Shown here: positions 9,531 to 18,077 of the stretch, one piece after another
Layout: every line of letters starts with the position of its first letter
Numbering within the stretch: position 1 is the stretch's first letter
Assembly: GCF_900169265.1 (NCBI RefSeq)
Contig: NZ_FXYX01000004.1
Span: 1-64,000 of the forward strand
Reading direction: 5' to 3'
Origin: Brevibacterium iodinum ATCC 49514
GTDB taxonomy: Bacteria > Actinomycetota > Actinomycetes > Actinomycetales > Brevibacteriaceae
Length of the DNA stretch: 64,000 nt
Notes under the pieces: generated by a model
Database searches by the model: none
What the model saw: only the letters and a program-made list of their open reading frames with translations
Told to the model about the DNA's origin: nothing
Made by a program: the position numbers and the translations under genes

Positions 9531-12251
9531 GACCACATCGGCTCTCAACGTGTCCGGCAGCGGACGACGCTTCATGTCGAAGTCAAGAGACACCTCTGGA
9601 GACCGCGTGACCGGACCGAAGTCGAGCCGGTTCTCAGAGCGCGACAGCTCCTGGAACGTAGGGAACGTTGTGTACGAATTTGGAACCTTCCCGTCTCGGG
9701 ATACAGCCGTGTGCATGAACCACATACGCTCTTCCACCGAACCACCACGCTCGATACCTTCAGGAGTCTTCAACCCAGCCTTGGCAAGCACACCGTCCGG
9801 GGACAGGCTCACGTTCCCGCGAGTCGTCAAATTGACTAGGTCGTCCTGCCGATGCTTTATCTCCCACACCGTTGGGTCACCGACAAGCGCGTCGCGCGAC
9901 GAGCGAAAAACGTCAGCCAACCCGAACGCGTCGTAGCACTCAACGTCGAGCTCGGAAGTGATGAACCCGTCAGTCGTAACGCTGATCAGCTCGACCTGGT
10001 TAGCCATACCGAGCAGGAACGCCCTCACCAGGCTGGTGATCATTGCTGCGTGGTATGGCGAAGTCACTGCCGACCCACCGATTGACTCCATCTCTTCCAC
10101 CCAAGAGTTCCAGCCCCGGCGCTCAGCTACATCCTGTGCAAGCTTGCCGTAACAACTGTTGGTAGCAACCTTGATCATCAATTCGACCAGACTGCCCTTA
10201 CCCCACACCTGCTTAGCTTCACAGCGATCAGCAACCATCTGCTTTACAGCTGAACGCATGGACCGAGACGGCTCACCACCACGATCGAGAGTGCGAAGCC
10301 GGTACCCGATCTGAACCGTCACATGAGCACCCAACTTGAGAGCCAACAGAAGCTCCGGGCCGCAGCACCACGCCCCCTCGAAGGAGTCAAACTCCACCTC
10401 GAAGGAGTCAAACTCCACGTCAGCCATGTTCTCGCCCATCGCGGCACCGATCCCTTCGGAGCTTCGAGGGTAAATGATCGATTGACCCACCCGGACGGGC
10501 AGACACGGCTCGACGCCCCTAGGGAACTCCCAATTGACGTACGCAACTAGCGGGGTGACGAATCCAAGCGGAAAGTCGTCGATGGACAACCCCCGGTTCT
10601 TGATTACTTCCTCGATGCATCCGTTCTCGTAGTCGACGTCGATCACGGCCGCCATAGCTGACGGGTACGCCGACTGAATGTCATGGTCATACGTTTCCGT
10701 TGCGAAAAACCCGACCTCTAAACAGCTGTTCCAGCCGCCATGGAAGGACTTCTGGAACGCGGAGTGGACCTGGTTGGCGTCACCGTCGACAGGTGTCTGT
10801 GAACGCACCCGGTAGTAGCTCAACCCGTCGTCGGCCATCTCTTGCCCGTCGTCCACCGACACTAGCCCCTGGAAACGCGCCGAGAACTCAGCGTTAGACG
10901 AGATTCCCAAGTAGGTTTTCACGCCCGCTCGCAGGGCATGCGCGCCACCGCCTGAGAGTGTCACCGGAGGCACGACACCGACCCCCCAGAGCGCAGTCAG
11001 ATACTCGAGGACGATCGCGGCGTCGTTCACGCCGTATTCCAGGAAAGTAGGGAGATTTACGCGACGTAACGAGCTCATGTCCTCGATCGCATCGCCCACG
11101 TCGAGTTTGGGTACCCCGCATACCTCGCCAAGCACCTTGAGGGTGTTGGAGCCGGCTGCAGCCTGTCCCACCGTGTCGCGCACCGTTATCGATAGCGGAA
11201 GAAACCGACGGCTAGAACCATGGGCACCGGATCCCACAGACATCCGAATAGGCTTCAAGGACACTAGCCCACCCGAGGCGGAGGTGACACGACGCAGAAT
11301 GTCATCGTACTTGCCATCTCCTCTGCGCCGAAGCGGCCTAGCGAAAGTTGTGAGGTCGGCGGTCAGGTAGTGACCAGCAAGCACAACGCTTACCCCGTGA
11401 TGACGGTAAAGTACCTCCATACTCGGCGTGTAGCCTCCTGGGACCCAGAAATCCCGGCGAGCGACCCCGCGAGGGTCTGGCAGACCAAGAGCACGCCACA
11501 GCCCGCTTTCACGCAGCACCAAAGCCACGCAGTCACCAACGGCCAACAGGCCGCCAAAACTTCCACCCCCATCCCGATGACGAACCGCACCATCGACAAG
11601 AGGTAGCAGCACGATGTCGTAGCGGTAACGCTTGTCCCTGGGGGCGAATACTGAGAATTGGTAGCTGTCGATGACCCGCAGCTGGCGATCGGTACCTTTG
11701 TCGAGGTAGGTGAATTCGGTGTCGAACCCGATGACCACAGACTTCTTTCCAGTTCCCATTGCACGGACAGTGTCAAGATCCCCGAATCCAGGGATCTTTG
11801 AACCGCCCACTCGCGCTTCGCGCTCGCTAGGTGCACCCTCACAATCGCGCTCAACGCTCGCGTGCGGGCGGCGAGTGGGCACGCTGGCCTGCCCTTCCAG
11901 GCCAGGCCAGTCTGCCCTTCCCATAGGGGATTTTGGCCTGAAGTCATCGGCAGAGGTCAACGGGTCTTTTTCGGACTTTTCCCTGACACGCTTCCTGGGA
12001 AACGTGTCAGAATCGCTGCCCCTAAAGGTCTCTTCCGGATCCATTAAAGAACGCTGTATACGACGAACTAGGACCGCCGTAGCCACCCCATTTATGTCTT
12101 CGCGGGACACGTTCCAATCGGTTGTGGATGTGTCATTAACAACTCGTTGGAAAGCGTCGTTCGGGGTATCTTCCGTCGAGATTGAGGTTCCCGCGAATTG
12201 GTTCTTCACACCATCGGACGGCTGCTTTTCGAACCTTCCAGCGATACTCAC
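8949..12251 (-). CDS. Family B DNA polymerase fused in frame to a permease tail
   Basis: A continuous 1,100-residue frame. Residues 1-170 are poorly conserved. A proofreading exonuclease domain follows (FDTEF 176-180; AGHYLTADL about 292-300; Y406xxxD410). Polymerase motifs are all present: motif [11 protein letters not shown] (524-533), motif [10 protein letters not shown] (694-702), motif C TTDGF (759-763) and TTRG near 809-812. The polymerase ends about residue 905 ([11 protein letters not shown]); residues 912-1100 are the GluD remnant. Motif C with TTDG rather than DTDS points to plasmid or pipolin-type PolBs of bacteria, not cellular Pol II. It probably replicates a small mobile element. 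The first ATG is used here; later starts are possible. The C-terminal fusion may be a true insertion scar or an assembly join. Confidence 0.8.
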   Translation of the reverse strand: MSIAGRFEKQPSDGVKNQFAGTSISTEDTPNDAFQRVVNDTSTTDWNVSREDINGVATAVLVRRIQRSLMDPEETFRGSDSDTFPRKRVREKSEKDPLTSADDFRPKSPMGRADWPGLEGQASVPTRRPHASVERDCEGAPSEREARVGGSKIPGFGDLDTVRAMGTGKKSVVIGFDTEFTYLDKGTDRQLRVIDSYQFSVFAPRDKRYRYDIVLLPLVDGAVRHRDGGGSFGGLLAVGDCVALVLRESGLWRALGLPDPRGVARRDFWVPGGYTPSMEVLYRHHGVSVVLAGHYLTADLTTFARPLRRRGDGKYDDILRRVTSASGGLVSLKPIRMSVGSGAHGSSRRFLPLSITVRDTVGQAAAGSNTLKVLGEVCGVPKLDVGDAIEDMSSLRRVNLPTFLEYGVNDAAIVLEYLTALWGVGVVPPVTLSGGGAHALRAGVKTYLGISSNAEFSARFQGLVSVDDGQEMADDGLSYYRVRSQTPVDGDANQVHSAFQKSFHGGWNSCLEVGFFATETYDHDIQSAYPSAMAAVIDVDYENGCIEEVIKNRGLSIDDFPLGFVTPLVAYVNWEFPRGVEPCLPVRVGQSIIYPRSSEGIGAAMGENMADVEFDSFEVEFDSFEGAWCCGPELLLALKLGAHVTVQIGYRLRTLDRGGEPSRSMRSAVKQMVADRCEAKQVWGKGSLVELMIKVATNSCYGKLAQDVAERRGWNSWVEEMESIGGSAVTSPYHAAMITSLVRAFLLGMANQVELISVTTDGFITSELDVECYDAFGLADVFRSSRDALVGDPTVWEIKHRQDDLVNLTTRGNVSLSPDGVLAKAGLKTPEGIERGGSVEERMWFMHTAVSRDGKVPNSYTTFPTFQELSRSENRLDFGPVTRSPEVSLDFDMKRRPLPDTLRADVVCGALRWISAIIVELFRAIPVLLLMIFAYQLFSLYQVFPSTYLALAAVVFGLTFYNGSVIAEIIRSGVHSLPKGQNEAAVALGLRPGQTMRMILLPQAITAMLPAIVAQMVIALKDSALGYIIGYVEVVRSGIQSASYYRNYLAALFVVAVIMIILNYSLTKFAGWLERRVREGRKGKTPLAKAKDTEPVGAEP
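10377..10418 (-). repeat. 21-bp tandem duplication inside the DNA polymerase
   Basis: Two perfect adjacent 21-bp copies (10377-10397 and 10398-10418). They encode the repeated heptapeptide VEFDSFE at about residues 612-625, between motifs A and B. The duplication keeps the frame and looks recent because the copies are identical. Confidence 0.95.
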
Positions 12252-12286
12252 GAAGCACCGCCCAGCAGTGTCGAGAGCTTGCGAAC

Positions 12287-12556
12287 CTATTCGTTGGTTA
12301 GCGGGGGAGCGGACGCAACGATGCGCTGAACGGCACGTTCGACGTCCTCAAACGTCGTTTTTCGACAGGGGATCGCAAGACCGTCGAGATCGGCACGCAG
12401 AACTTTGACGCGAGAACCGATCTTCACGGCGGGCAGACGGCCGTCATCAATGTAGCGTCGAAGAGTTTGGTAGGCGCCGTAGCCCAGGGCTACAGCTTCG
12501 TTGAGATTGAGGTAGTGATCGCCGCTTGATGTCGGCGCATAGGTGGAGGTTGCCAA
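12287..12556 (-). CDS. Excisionase/MerR-like helix-turn-helix protein
   Basis: 89 residues. The central part [44 protein letters not shown], read as separate segments, is the winged-helix fold of bacterial excisionase-family DNA-binding proteins. It lies 35 bp upstream of the DNA polymerase on the same strand, so the two form an operon. Such a protein can act as Xis, as a replication initiator accessory or as a repressor. No integrase is adjacent; the only recombinase trace is the 5' remnant near 20.8-21.0 kb. Confidence 0.75.
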   Translation of the reverse strand: MATSTYAPTSSGDHYLNLNEAVALGYGAYQTLRRYIDDGRLPAVKIGSRVKVLRADLDGLAIPCRKTTFEDVERAVQRIVASAPPLTNE

Positions 12557-12987
12557 GGGGTCTCCCAGAGACGGGCACGCAACGCGTGCTCATGTCTCTG
12601 GCTGACACACTCACAGGTGGCGATCTCGGTCACGCCTGTGCTGCCAGATGGGCAAGCCGCGGTCTCTCTTCAACCGCTGGCGCTTGCCCGCCCGTTTGTA
12701 ACTCCTAGCTTCGGTCCGGCGACCACTCCGGATCTTAGCGATGAGGTGGGTAGACCTCTTCGGTTTCTCCTAAGGGGCATGCGAGTCCCCACACGTTAAT
12801 ATCGGCGTGTTCGAGAGCCGCTACTCCCTAGCTCTGGTCAGAGCCACGACCTCTCGGTCGTCACGCGGGGTGATCCCTCTGAGACCATCTGACGGTCGCG
12901 ATGATCTAAGACTTGACGCGATCCTATCGTATCTGTCAAGCGTGAGCAAGTGTAATCCATACATACGTAAGTAGTGTGTCTAACGCG
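12557..12987. other. Hairpin-rich leader upstream of the excisionase-polymerase operon
   Basis: No gene is recognised in these 430 bp. At least six stem-loops are visible: 12565-12601 (arms CCAGAGAC/GTCTCTGG), 12612-12640 (CACAGG../CGCCTGTG), 12650-12689 (GGGCAAGC/GCTTGCCC), 12791-12810 (ACACG/CGTGT), 12831-12844 (GCTCT/AGAGC) and 12846-12861 (ACGACC/GGTCGT). Its place directly before a mobile-element polymerase operon fits a replication origin, a structured RNA or a recombination site. The sequence does not decide between these. Confidence 0.55.
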
Positions 12988-13011
12988 GTGGAGTTCCGGT
13001 TTAATGTCTAA
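12988..13011 (+). repeat. Recurring gene-tail scar 1 (VEFRFNV-stop)
   Basis: GTG GAG TTC CGG TTT AAT GTC TAA would encode the terminal residues VEFRFNV. No matching gene body lies upstream; the preceding codons (SSVSNA) do not continue into a recognisable protein. Downstream, GGCCTCTGACCAGGGGTT resembles the sequence after scar 2. It marks the right edge of the polymerase element. Confidence 0.75.
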
Positions 13012-13413
13012 TAAGGGCCTCTGACCAGGGGTTTTATCTTCTCGGCCTCCGGTTGGGTTCGATGGACAGGTTCCGCTTTACCATCAGTTGCTAAGCGTTT
13101 GTCCCGCTGACCTGGGACTTTGGTTGGCCTCTGCGGAGCTCCCGCAGAGGCCGATTCTCGTTGTCGCGTTGCGGTAGCGTCTCTGGCGAGTGGCTTCGGC
13201 TGCGCAGTTCTGTGGTGGGTTCAAGTTATTCGACGCGCGATCTCGCGGAAGGTGCGCTGACTCAAAAATCTGTCTGACTCATAAGTCGGTTGCCTAGCAA
13301 CGCTATGGTTCACTGGGGCAGGTCTCGTTCCGCCTGAGTGCGAGTGATTTCGTCCCGCTAACAGCTCGCTCCCATGAGCCGCTGGTGGCGGTGCAATTGG
13401 TAGTCTGGGGCGG
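13012..13413. other. Non-coding stretch between scar 1 and the MFS gene
   Basis: Apart from the stem-loop at 13126-13152 and the sequence conserved downstream of the scars (GGCCTCTGACCAGGGGTT at 13016-13033) I see no gene. The last 30 bases before 13414 should hold the MFS promoter and ribosome-binding site, but neither is well defined. Confidence 0.5.
13126..13152. terminator. Stem-loop, possible terminator
   Basis: Perfect 11-bp stem GGCCTCTGCGG/CCGCAGAGGCC (13126-13136 and 13142-13152) with loop AGCTC. No T-run follows. It could have terminated the gene whose tail remains as scar 1. Confidence 0.6.
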
Positions 13414-14613
13414 GTGTCTCTCGGTCGGTCTTTTCGAGTCCTGTGGGGAGCGAACGCCGCGTCGAACCTGGCTGACGGTTTGGTGTTCGTCTCGATCCCG
13501 CTGCTGGCGGCCTCGCTTACCGACGATCCACGCTGGATCGCTGGACTCTCGACGCTGTACGCTCTCGTCCGCCTGCTCGTGGCTCTGCCGATCGGTGTGT
13601 GGGTTGATCGTGTGGACCGCCGTTTAATCCTGATCGTCGCAAATATTCTGCGGGGAGTTGCCGTCATCGCCCTCGCGATCTGCGTGCACCTGGGCATCGG
13701 AGGTCTCGTCCTCCTCTACGCCGCTTACGCGGTCATCGGCACACTCGAGAGCGCTGCTGATAACGCCGCGGTCTCTCTCGTTCCCGGCCTTGTCCAGAAG
13801 GGCAAGCTGGACACGGCAAACGGCCGGATCTCGGCCGCGCAACTGGTGGCCGACGAGTTCGCTGGCCCACCACTCGGCGGGTTCCTCTTCGCGATCGCCG
13901 CAGCCGCCCCCGTCTACGCAATGGGCGGGCTGTGGGCAGCTGCGGGCTTGATCGCGCTGGCACTCCCCGTGCATCGGGGCAGACCATCTGAGGCGGTTGC
14001 GCCCACGGCGCGCGCCTCGGTATGGCGAGAAGCCGTCGCGGGAGCAACGTGGCTCGCGCACCACCGCCTCGTCGGGGGATTGGCATTGATTGGAGCCTTG
14101 GCGAGTATCGGCTACATGCTTCCGTTCTCCATCCTCGTCATTTTCGCTCAGAAGCAGCTGGGAGTCGACGGCGTTGGGTACGGGCTCATCCTGGCCGTGT
14201 CCGCGCTCGGTGGGCTCGTCGGCTCCTTCGCGACAGCTCGTATCCGCTCGCGGATCGGCTACCGCTGGACGATCGTTGCAAGTTTGCTCACCGGGGCCGC
14301 CTCATTGCTGGCCCTCGCTGTAACTGGCAATGCAGTGGTGGCCTCGGTGCTACTGGCGATCTATATTCTCCACGCCGTGGTGTGGGGGATCTGTGCGACG
14401 TCGCTTCGCCAGCGTCTCGTGCCAGATGCGCTCCTCGGGCGGGTCAATGCCGCGTCGCGCGTCCTTGGGTTGATCGGCCTTGCCCTTGGATCATTAATCG
14501 GCGGGCTTCTCGCTGGCGTGCATCTCGCGTTGCCCGTGGCGGTGGGTGGTGCGGTGTTCGTGATCTGCGCCGGCTTTGCTCTCGCCGTCGTCCGGACCAT
14601 CGATACCGACTGA
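13414..14613 (+). CDS. Major facilitator superfamily exporter
   Basis: 399 residues from GTG 13414. About 12 hydrophobic helices lie in two halves. The loop 2-3 motif A is seen as GVWVDRVDRR near residues 60-69, and N-terminal FRVLWGANAASNLADGLVFVSIPLLA is typical of DHA3/TetV-like MFS_3 exporters. Such proteins usually expel drugs or small metabolites by proton antiport. It is the only intact gene between scars 1 and 2, so it may be the cargo of one integrated unit. The substrate is unknown. Confidence 0.8.
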   Translation: MSLGRSFRVLWGANAASNLADGLVFVSIPLLAASLTDDPRWIAGLSTLYALVRLLVALPIGVWVDRVDRRLILIVANILRGVAVIALAICVHLGIGGLVLLYAAYAVIGTLESAADNAAVSLVPGLVQKGKLDTANGRISAAQLVADEFAGPPLGGFLFAIAAAAPVYAMGGLWAAAGLIALALPVHRGRPSEAVAPTARASVWREAVAGATWLAHHRLVGGLALIGALASIGYMLPFSILVIFAQKQLGVDGVGYGLILAVSALGGLVGSFATARIRSRIGYRWTIVASLLTGAASLLALAVTGNAVVASVLLAIYILHAVVWGICATSLRQRLVPDALLGRVNAASRVLGLIGLALGSLIGGLLAGVHLALPVAVGGAVFVICAGFALAVVRTIDTD

Positions 14614-14710
14614 ATCGTATGGTTGTGCGTGGTGTGGTCTAGCGCGCGGAGGCTTCTCTGCCGCCGTTGCGAAACCGGTGCAATCAGAGGTTGCTATCTG
14701 CGGCGACGTG

Positions 14711-14734
14711 GTTGAGTTCCGGTTCAACGTATAG
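14711..14734 (+). repeat. Recurring gene-tail scar 2 (VEFRFNV-stop)
   Basis: GTT GAG TTC CGG TTC AAC GTA TAG, preceded by GTG, again encodes VVEFRFNV-stop. It is followed by GGCCTGGCCAGGGGTT, similar to the sequence after scar 1. No gene body belongs to it. From 14735 to 14906 I see nothing recognisable; GC content rises sharply from about 14907. Confidence 0.75.
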
Positions 14735-14906
14735 GGAGCCGGCCTGGCCAGGGGTTGTGTTGCTTGGGCCCTGAGGGCAAGGGGTCTGAGTGTTCCGATC
14801 CAACGTCTGGCGATAGGTCCATAGATGCCTTCTGCGCCCCGAACACGTCTCTCGTTGTCGGTGGCCATAGCTAAGATTCCGATGGACCTGCTCCACTGTG
14901 AAGGGA

Positions 14907-15382
14907 CCACGATGGGGCGGACATCGCGGTGGCCGCCGCGCGTGAGCTGTGGGACGCCGGCCTCACCACCCCCGGCGCACATGCGCGCCTCGACGCACCG
15001 CCAGCGCGTCGCCGCGCTGGGCCGCGACGGCTACCGCCGCTACGACGAGAGCACTGCGACCCGCCTGGGCCGCATGTCCGAGCACCTGCTCGCGGACTAC
15101 GGCGGTGACCTGCGCCGGCTGCGTGCAGCGGGGCACGCAGAGCCCGCGGCCCTGAGCCGCCTGGTGCGCGCCTTTCCCGGCATCGGGCCCGCCGGGGCGC
15201 AGATCTTCCTGCGCGAGGTCCAGGGGATCTGGTCCCTCCCGCCGGTCTTCGATGCCAAGGTGCTCGAGGGCGCGCGCCGGGCGGGGCTGCCAGCCGAGCC
15301 CGAGGCGCTGGCCGGGCTGGTTGCCCCCGCCGACCGGGCGCGGTTCGCCGCCGCGCTCGTGCGCCGCGCGCTGCGGAGGTAG
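14907..15382 (+). pseudogene. HhH-GPD/endonuclease III-like protein, 5'-truncated and frameshifted
   Basis: From 14907 one frame reads DIAVAAARELWDAGLTTPG. After a frame change near 14965-14990 it continues as QRVAALGRDGYRRYDESTATRLGR and FPGIGPAGAQIFLREVQGIW to the stop at 15382. The GIGPAGAQIF segment is the helix-hairpin-helix region of small endonuclease III-like proteins common in actinobacteria. The N-terminus begins abruptly 170 bp after scar 2, so it was cut by the recombination that formed the module edge. It is the first gene of the very GC-rich block. Confidence 0.65.
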
Positions 15383-15507
15383 CCCCGGACGCGAGGGGAG
15401 CGGGCGCCGGGCCGCGCCCTTGCCGAGCGCGGAAAAATGAGTAAGCTCAAAAATAGGCGCGCAGGTTGCGCGGCTGCCGCCCCGGCGGCCCATCGAGGAG
15501 GAACACC

Positions 15508-16368
15508 ATGAACGACATCGCCCGCGTCACCGTGCTGGGCGCCGGAGTGCTCGGCGCCCAGATCGCCTACCAGGCCGCCTACTCCGGCTTCGACGTCACC
15601 GTCTACGACATCGGCGACGAGGCCCTGAGCGCCGGCCGCAAGCGCCTGGACGCGCTCGTCACCGCCTACCGGGTCGAGGTCGAGGGCGCCACCGAGGCCA
15701 GCACGCAGGCAGCGCTCGAGCGCCTGGCGACGACGACGGACCTCGCGCAGGCCGCGGGGAATGCCGATCTCATCATCGAGGCCGTCCCGGAGCGCCTCGA
15801 CATCAAGCGCGAGACCTACGAGAAGCTCGCGGCGCTCGCCCCCGAGCACACGATCTTCGCGACGAACTCCTCGACCCTGCTGCCCAGCGACATGAAGGAC
15901 TTCACGGGGCGGCCCGACCGCTTCCTCGCCCTGCACTTCGCCAACCAGATCTGGAAGTTCAACACCGCCGAGGTCATGGGCACGGCGGAGACGAGCCCCG
16001 CGGTCTTCGACACGGTCGTGGAGTTCGCCCGCGCCATCGGCATGGTGCCCATCCCCGTGCTCAAGGAGCGCCCCGGCTACGTGCTCAACTCGCTGCTCGT
16101 GCCCTTCCTCAATGCGGCCCTCGACCTGGCGGCGGGCGGCTACGCACAGCCAGAGGACGTCGACAACGTCTGGCGGATCGCCACGGGCGCGCCCATGGGA
16201 CCGTTCCAGATCTACGACGTCGTGGGCCTCGGCACCGCCTACAACATCCTGTCGAGCGGCGATGAGCACAGCCGGCGCCTCGCCGCCTGGCTCAAGGAGC
16301 ACTACATCGACCGCGGCCGCATGGGCGCCGGCGCGGGCGGCGGCTTCTACGACGACCCGCAGGGCTGA
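15508..16368 (+). CDS. 3-hydroxyacyl-CoA dehydrogenase
   Basis: 286 residues; ATG 15508 follows a strong GAGGAGGAAC ribosome-binding site. The N-terminal NAD motif is VTVLGAGVLGAQIAYQAA, followed by ADLIIEAVPERLDIKRETY and the catalytic region TNSSTLLPSDM ... RFLALHFANQIWKF (His in LHF, as expected for HCDH). The C-terminal HCDH dimerisation domain is present. It oxidises 3-hydroxyacyl-CoA with NAD+, either in beta-oxidation or, as a 3-hydroxybutyryl-CoA form, in short-chain metabolism. Oleate hydratase in the same module suggests a fatty-acid theme. Confidence 0.9.
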   Translation: MNDIARVTVLGAGVLGAQIAYQAAYSGFDVTVYDIGDEALSAGRKRLDALVTAYRVEVEGATEASTQAALERLATTTDLAQAAGNADLIIEAVPERLDIKRETYEKLAALAPEHTIFATNSSTLLPSDMKDFTGRPDRFLALHFANQIWKFNTAEVMGTAETSPAVFDTVVEFARAIGMVPIPVLKERPGYVLNSLLVPFLNAALDLAAGGYAQPEDVDNVWRIATGAPMGPFQIYDVVGLGTAYNILSSGDEHSRRLAAWLKEHYIDRGRMGAGAGGGFYDDPQG

Positions 16369-16476
16369 GTCCCGCCCGCTCTGTGGTGGAGGTGGGCCGC
16401 GCTCGGTAGGCTAGCCCTGTCGCGCCACGGGTGCGGCGGTCGCGCCGCCGGGCGGCCCGGTCGCGAGGAGGTCCGT

Positions 16477-17576
16477 GTGGGTGCAGCGCTGGGGGACGGC
16501 GATTCCGAGGCGGGCCCGGCCCGCCGGGAGACCGCCGCCGCCCGCCGCGAATGGGCGGCCATGTGCCGCCAGGTCCGCGTGCCCACGATGTGGGGCATCC
16601 CCCTGCGCCTCTTCCTGCTCGCCCTCGCCCTCGGCGCCGTGCTGCCTGCCCTCGACCGCGCGCTCGCGCCGCCGCTGCACGCGGTCGCGGTGCGCGTGTG
16701 CCGGCTGCTCAACCCCGGCGCGCTGCTACGCCACCTCGCCGCCGAGGGCCGCGATTCCACCCGCTACGACCCGGCCCGCTTCCACACCCGCGCCGCGGAG
16801 CTCGCCACCGGCACCGCCGCCACCGGCACCGCCGCCGGCGGCGGCCCGGTGCGCCGGCGCCGCCGCGCCCCGCGGGGGACTTTGTGCTCGCCGTTAACAT
16901 CCCGCGCCTGCTCGACTGCGAGGGTGCGTGGGGCATGCGCATCGAGCTCGTGCCCAGCCTGGGCACCCCCGTCTCGAGCGGCGGGATCCTCTTCCGGACC
17001 TCGGCGCCGGTGGGCCGGGCCCAGCGCCGCGCGCTCGAATCGGCGCTGGCGTTCGGCGACGTGCTCTCGCCCGCCAGCGGGCCCTTCGGCGCGATCCGCG
17101 CCATGGTCGACATCGCGCTCAAGGCGCTCTCGCCCGCGGTCAATGATCCCAGCCGCGCCGTCCAGGCGCTCGAGGAGATCGAGGACATCCTCGCCGAACT
17201 CGCCCCGGACATCGCCAAGCGCGAGGCGCTCCTGGCCGCCCACCACGACGCGTCGGTGCTGCGCGAATGGACGCGCAGCTGGGCCGACTACGTGGCCGCG
17301 GCCACCGACGAGATCCGCCAGTACGGCACCGGCAGCGTCCAGATCCAGCGGCGGCTGCGGGCGCTCTTCGACACGCTCGCCGGGCAGTGCGATCTCCAGC
17401 AGCGAGCGGCGCTGCTCGAGCGCCGCTCGGCGCTTCACCGTGGGCTCGAGCGCTGGTGGCCCGATCCGCTCGACCGCAGGCTGGCCGGCTGCGCGGATCC
17501 GCAGGGCCTGGGCCGGGCGCTCGGCACAGCGGCGCGCGCCGAGCAGGCCCCCGAGCCCGAGGCTCCGCCGGCCTGA
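16477..17576 (+). pseudogene. DUF2254-like membrane protein, frameshifted
   Basis: The N-terminal part (from GTG 16477) has one hydrophobic helix (IPLRLFLLALALGAVLPAL) and reads through to RRAPRG near 16875. The C-terminal part in a different frame starts DFVLAVNIPRLLDCEG and contains the DUF2254 core GPFGAIRAMVDIALKALSPAVNDP. The join falls in a run of five G at 16874-16878, and one missing base restores a continuous protein. It may therefore be a homopolymer sequencing error. The protein is also shorter than usual DUF2254 members, which have several N-terminal helices. Function is unknown. Confidence 0.6.
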
Positions 17577-17586
17577 GCGCGACGGC

Positions 17587-18018
17587 TCAGCCCCTTAGGG
17601 AGGCGGGCGGGGCGCCGGTGGCCGCCCACACCTCCCGCCACTTCTGCGCCAGCGTCGCGGCGGTCTCATGGACGTTGAGCCCGCTGGGGTTGGGCAGCGC
17701 CCACAGGGCCACCCCGTCCGGCCACCCCGGCACCCACGGCGCCCCGGACTCATCGGCCACCGGCTGCACCCCGAGCACCGCACCGGGACGGTCGAAAACC
17801 TGACGGCATGCGGTGATGCCCACGATGAGCAGGCGCACCAGGCCCGCGGACTCGGCATCGCCGGGCAGCGGCGGCACGTCGTCGCGAGCCGGGCCGTCCG
17901 CCGCCGCGGCGAGCTGGGCCGGCGTGGGCCGCGCACCGGCCAGCGGCGAGGGCCGGCGCCAGGGCCGCCAGGCGGCGGGCAGGCGGGATTCGGAGCCGAG
18001 GGGAGCGGTGGGCGACAT
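17587..18018 (-). pseudogene. mug: Mismatch-specific uracil-DNA glycosylase with large internal deletion
   Basis: The frame ends with VALWALPNPSGLNVHETAA, the C-terminal signature of Mug/TDG. LVRLLIVGI is joined directly to TACRQVFDR. In the intact paralogue in this window (54396-55049) these two places are separated by about 98 residues, including the catalytic GINPG motif. The join preserves the frame and lies between two GI dipeptides, so a short-homology deletion is likely. The product cannot excise uracil. It lies in the GC-rich block, convergent with the DUF2254 gene. Confidence 0.8.
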
Positions 18019-18077
18019 GGGACCAGCCTAGGCGCGCCTCGGGACCGGGCCCGAGGCGCACCCGCGGTGGGCGGGAC

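Noticed and set aside
12780-12860. Possible tRNA or small-RNA gene in the hairpin-rich leader
   Set aside because: The stems do not form a cloverleaf and there is no T-arm GTTCGA with the right spacing; reported only as a structured region.
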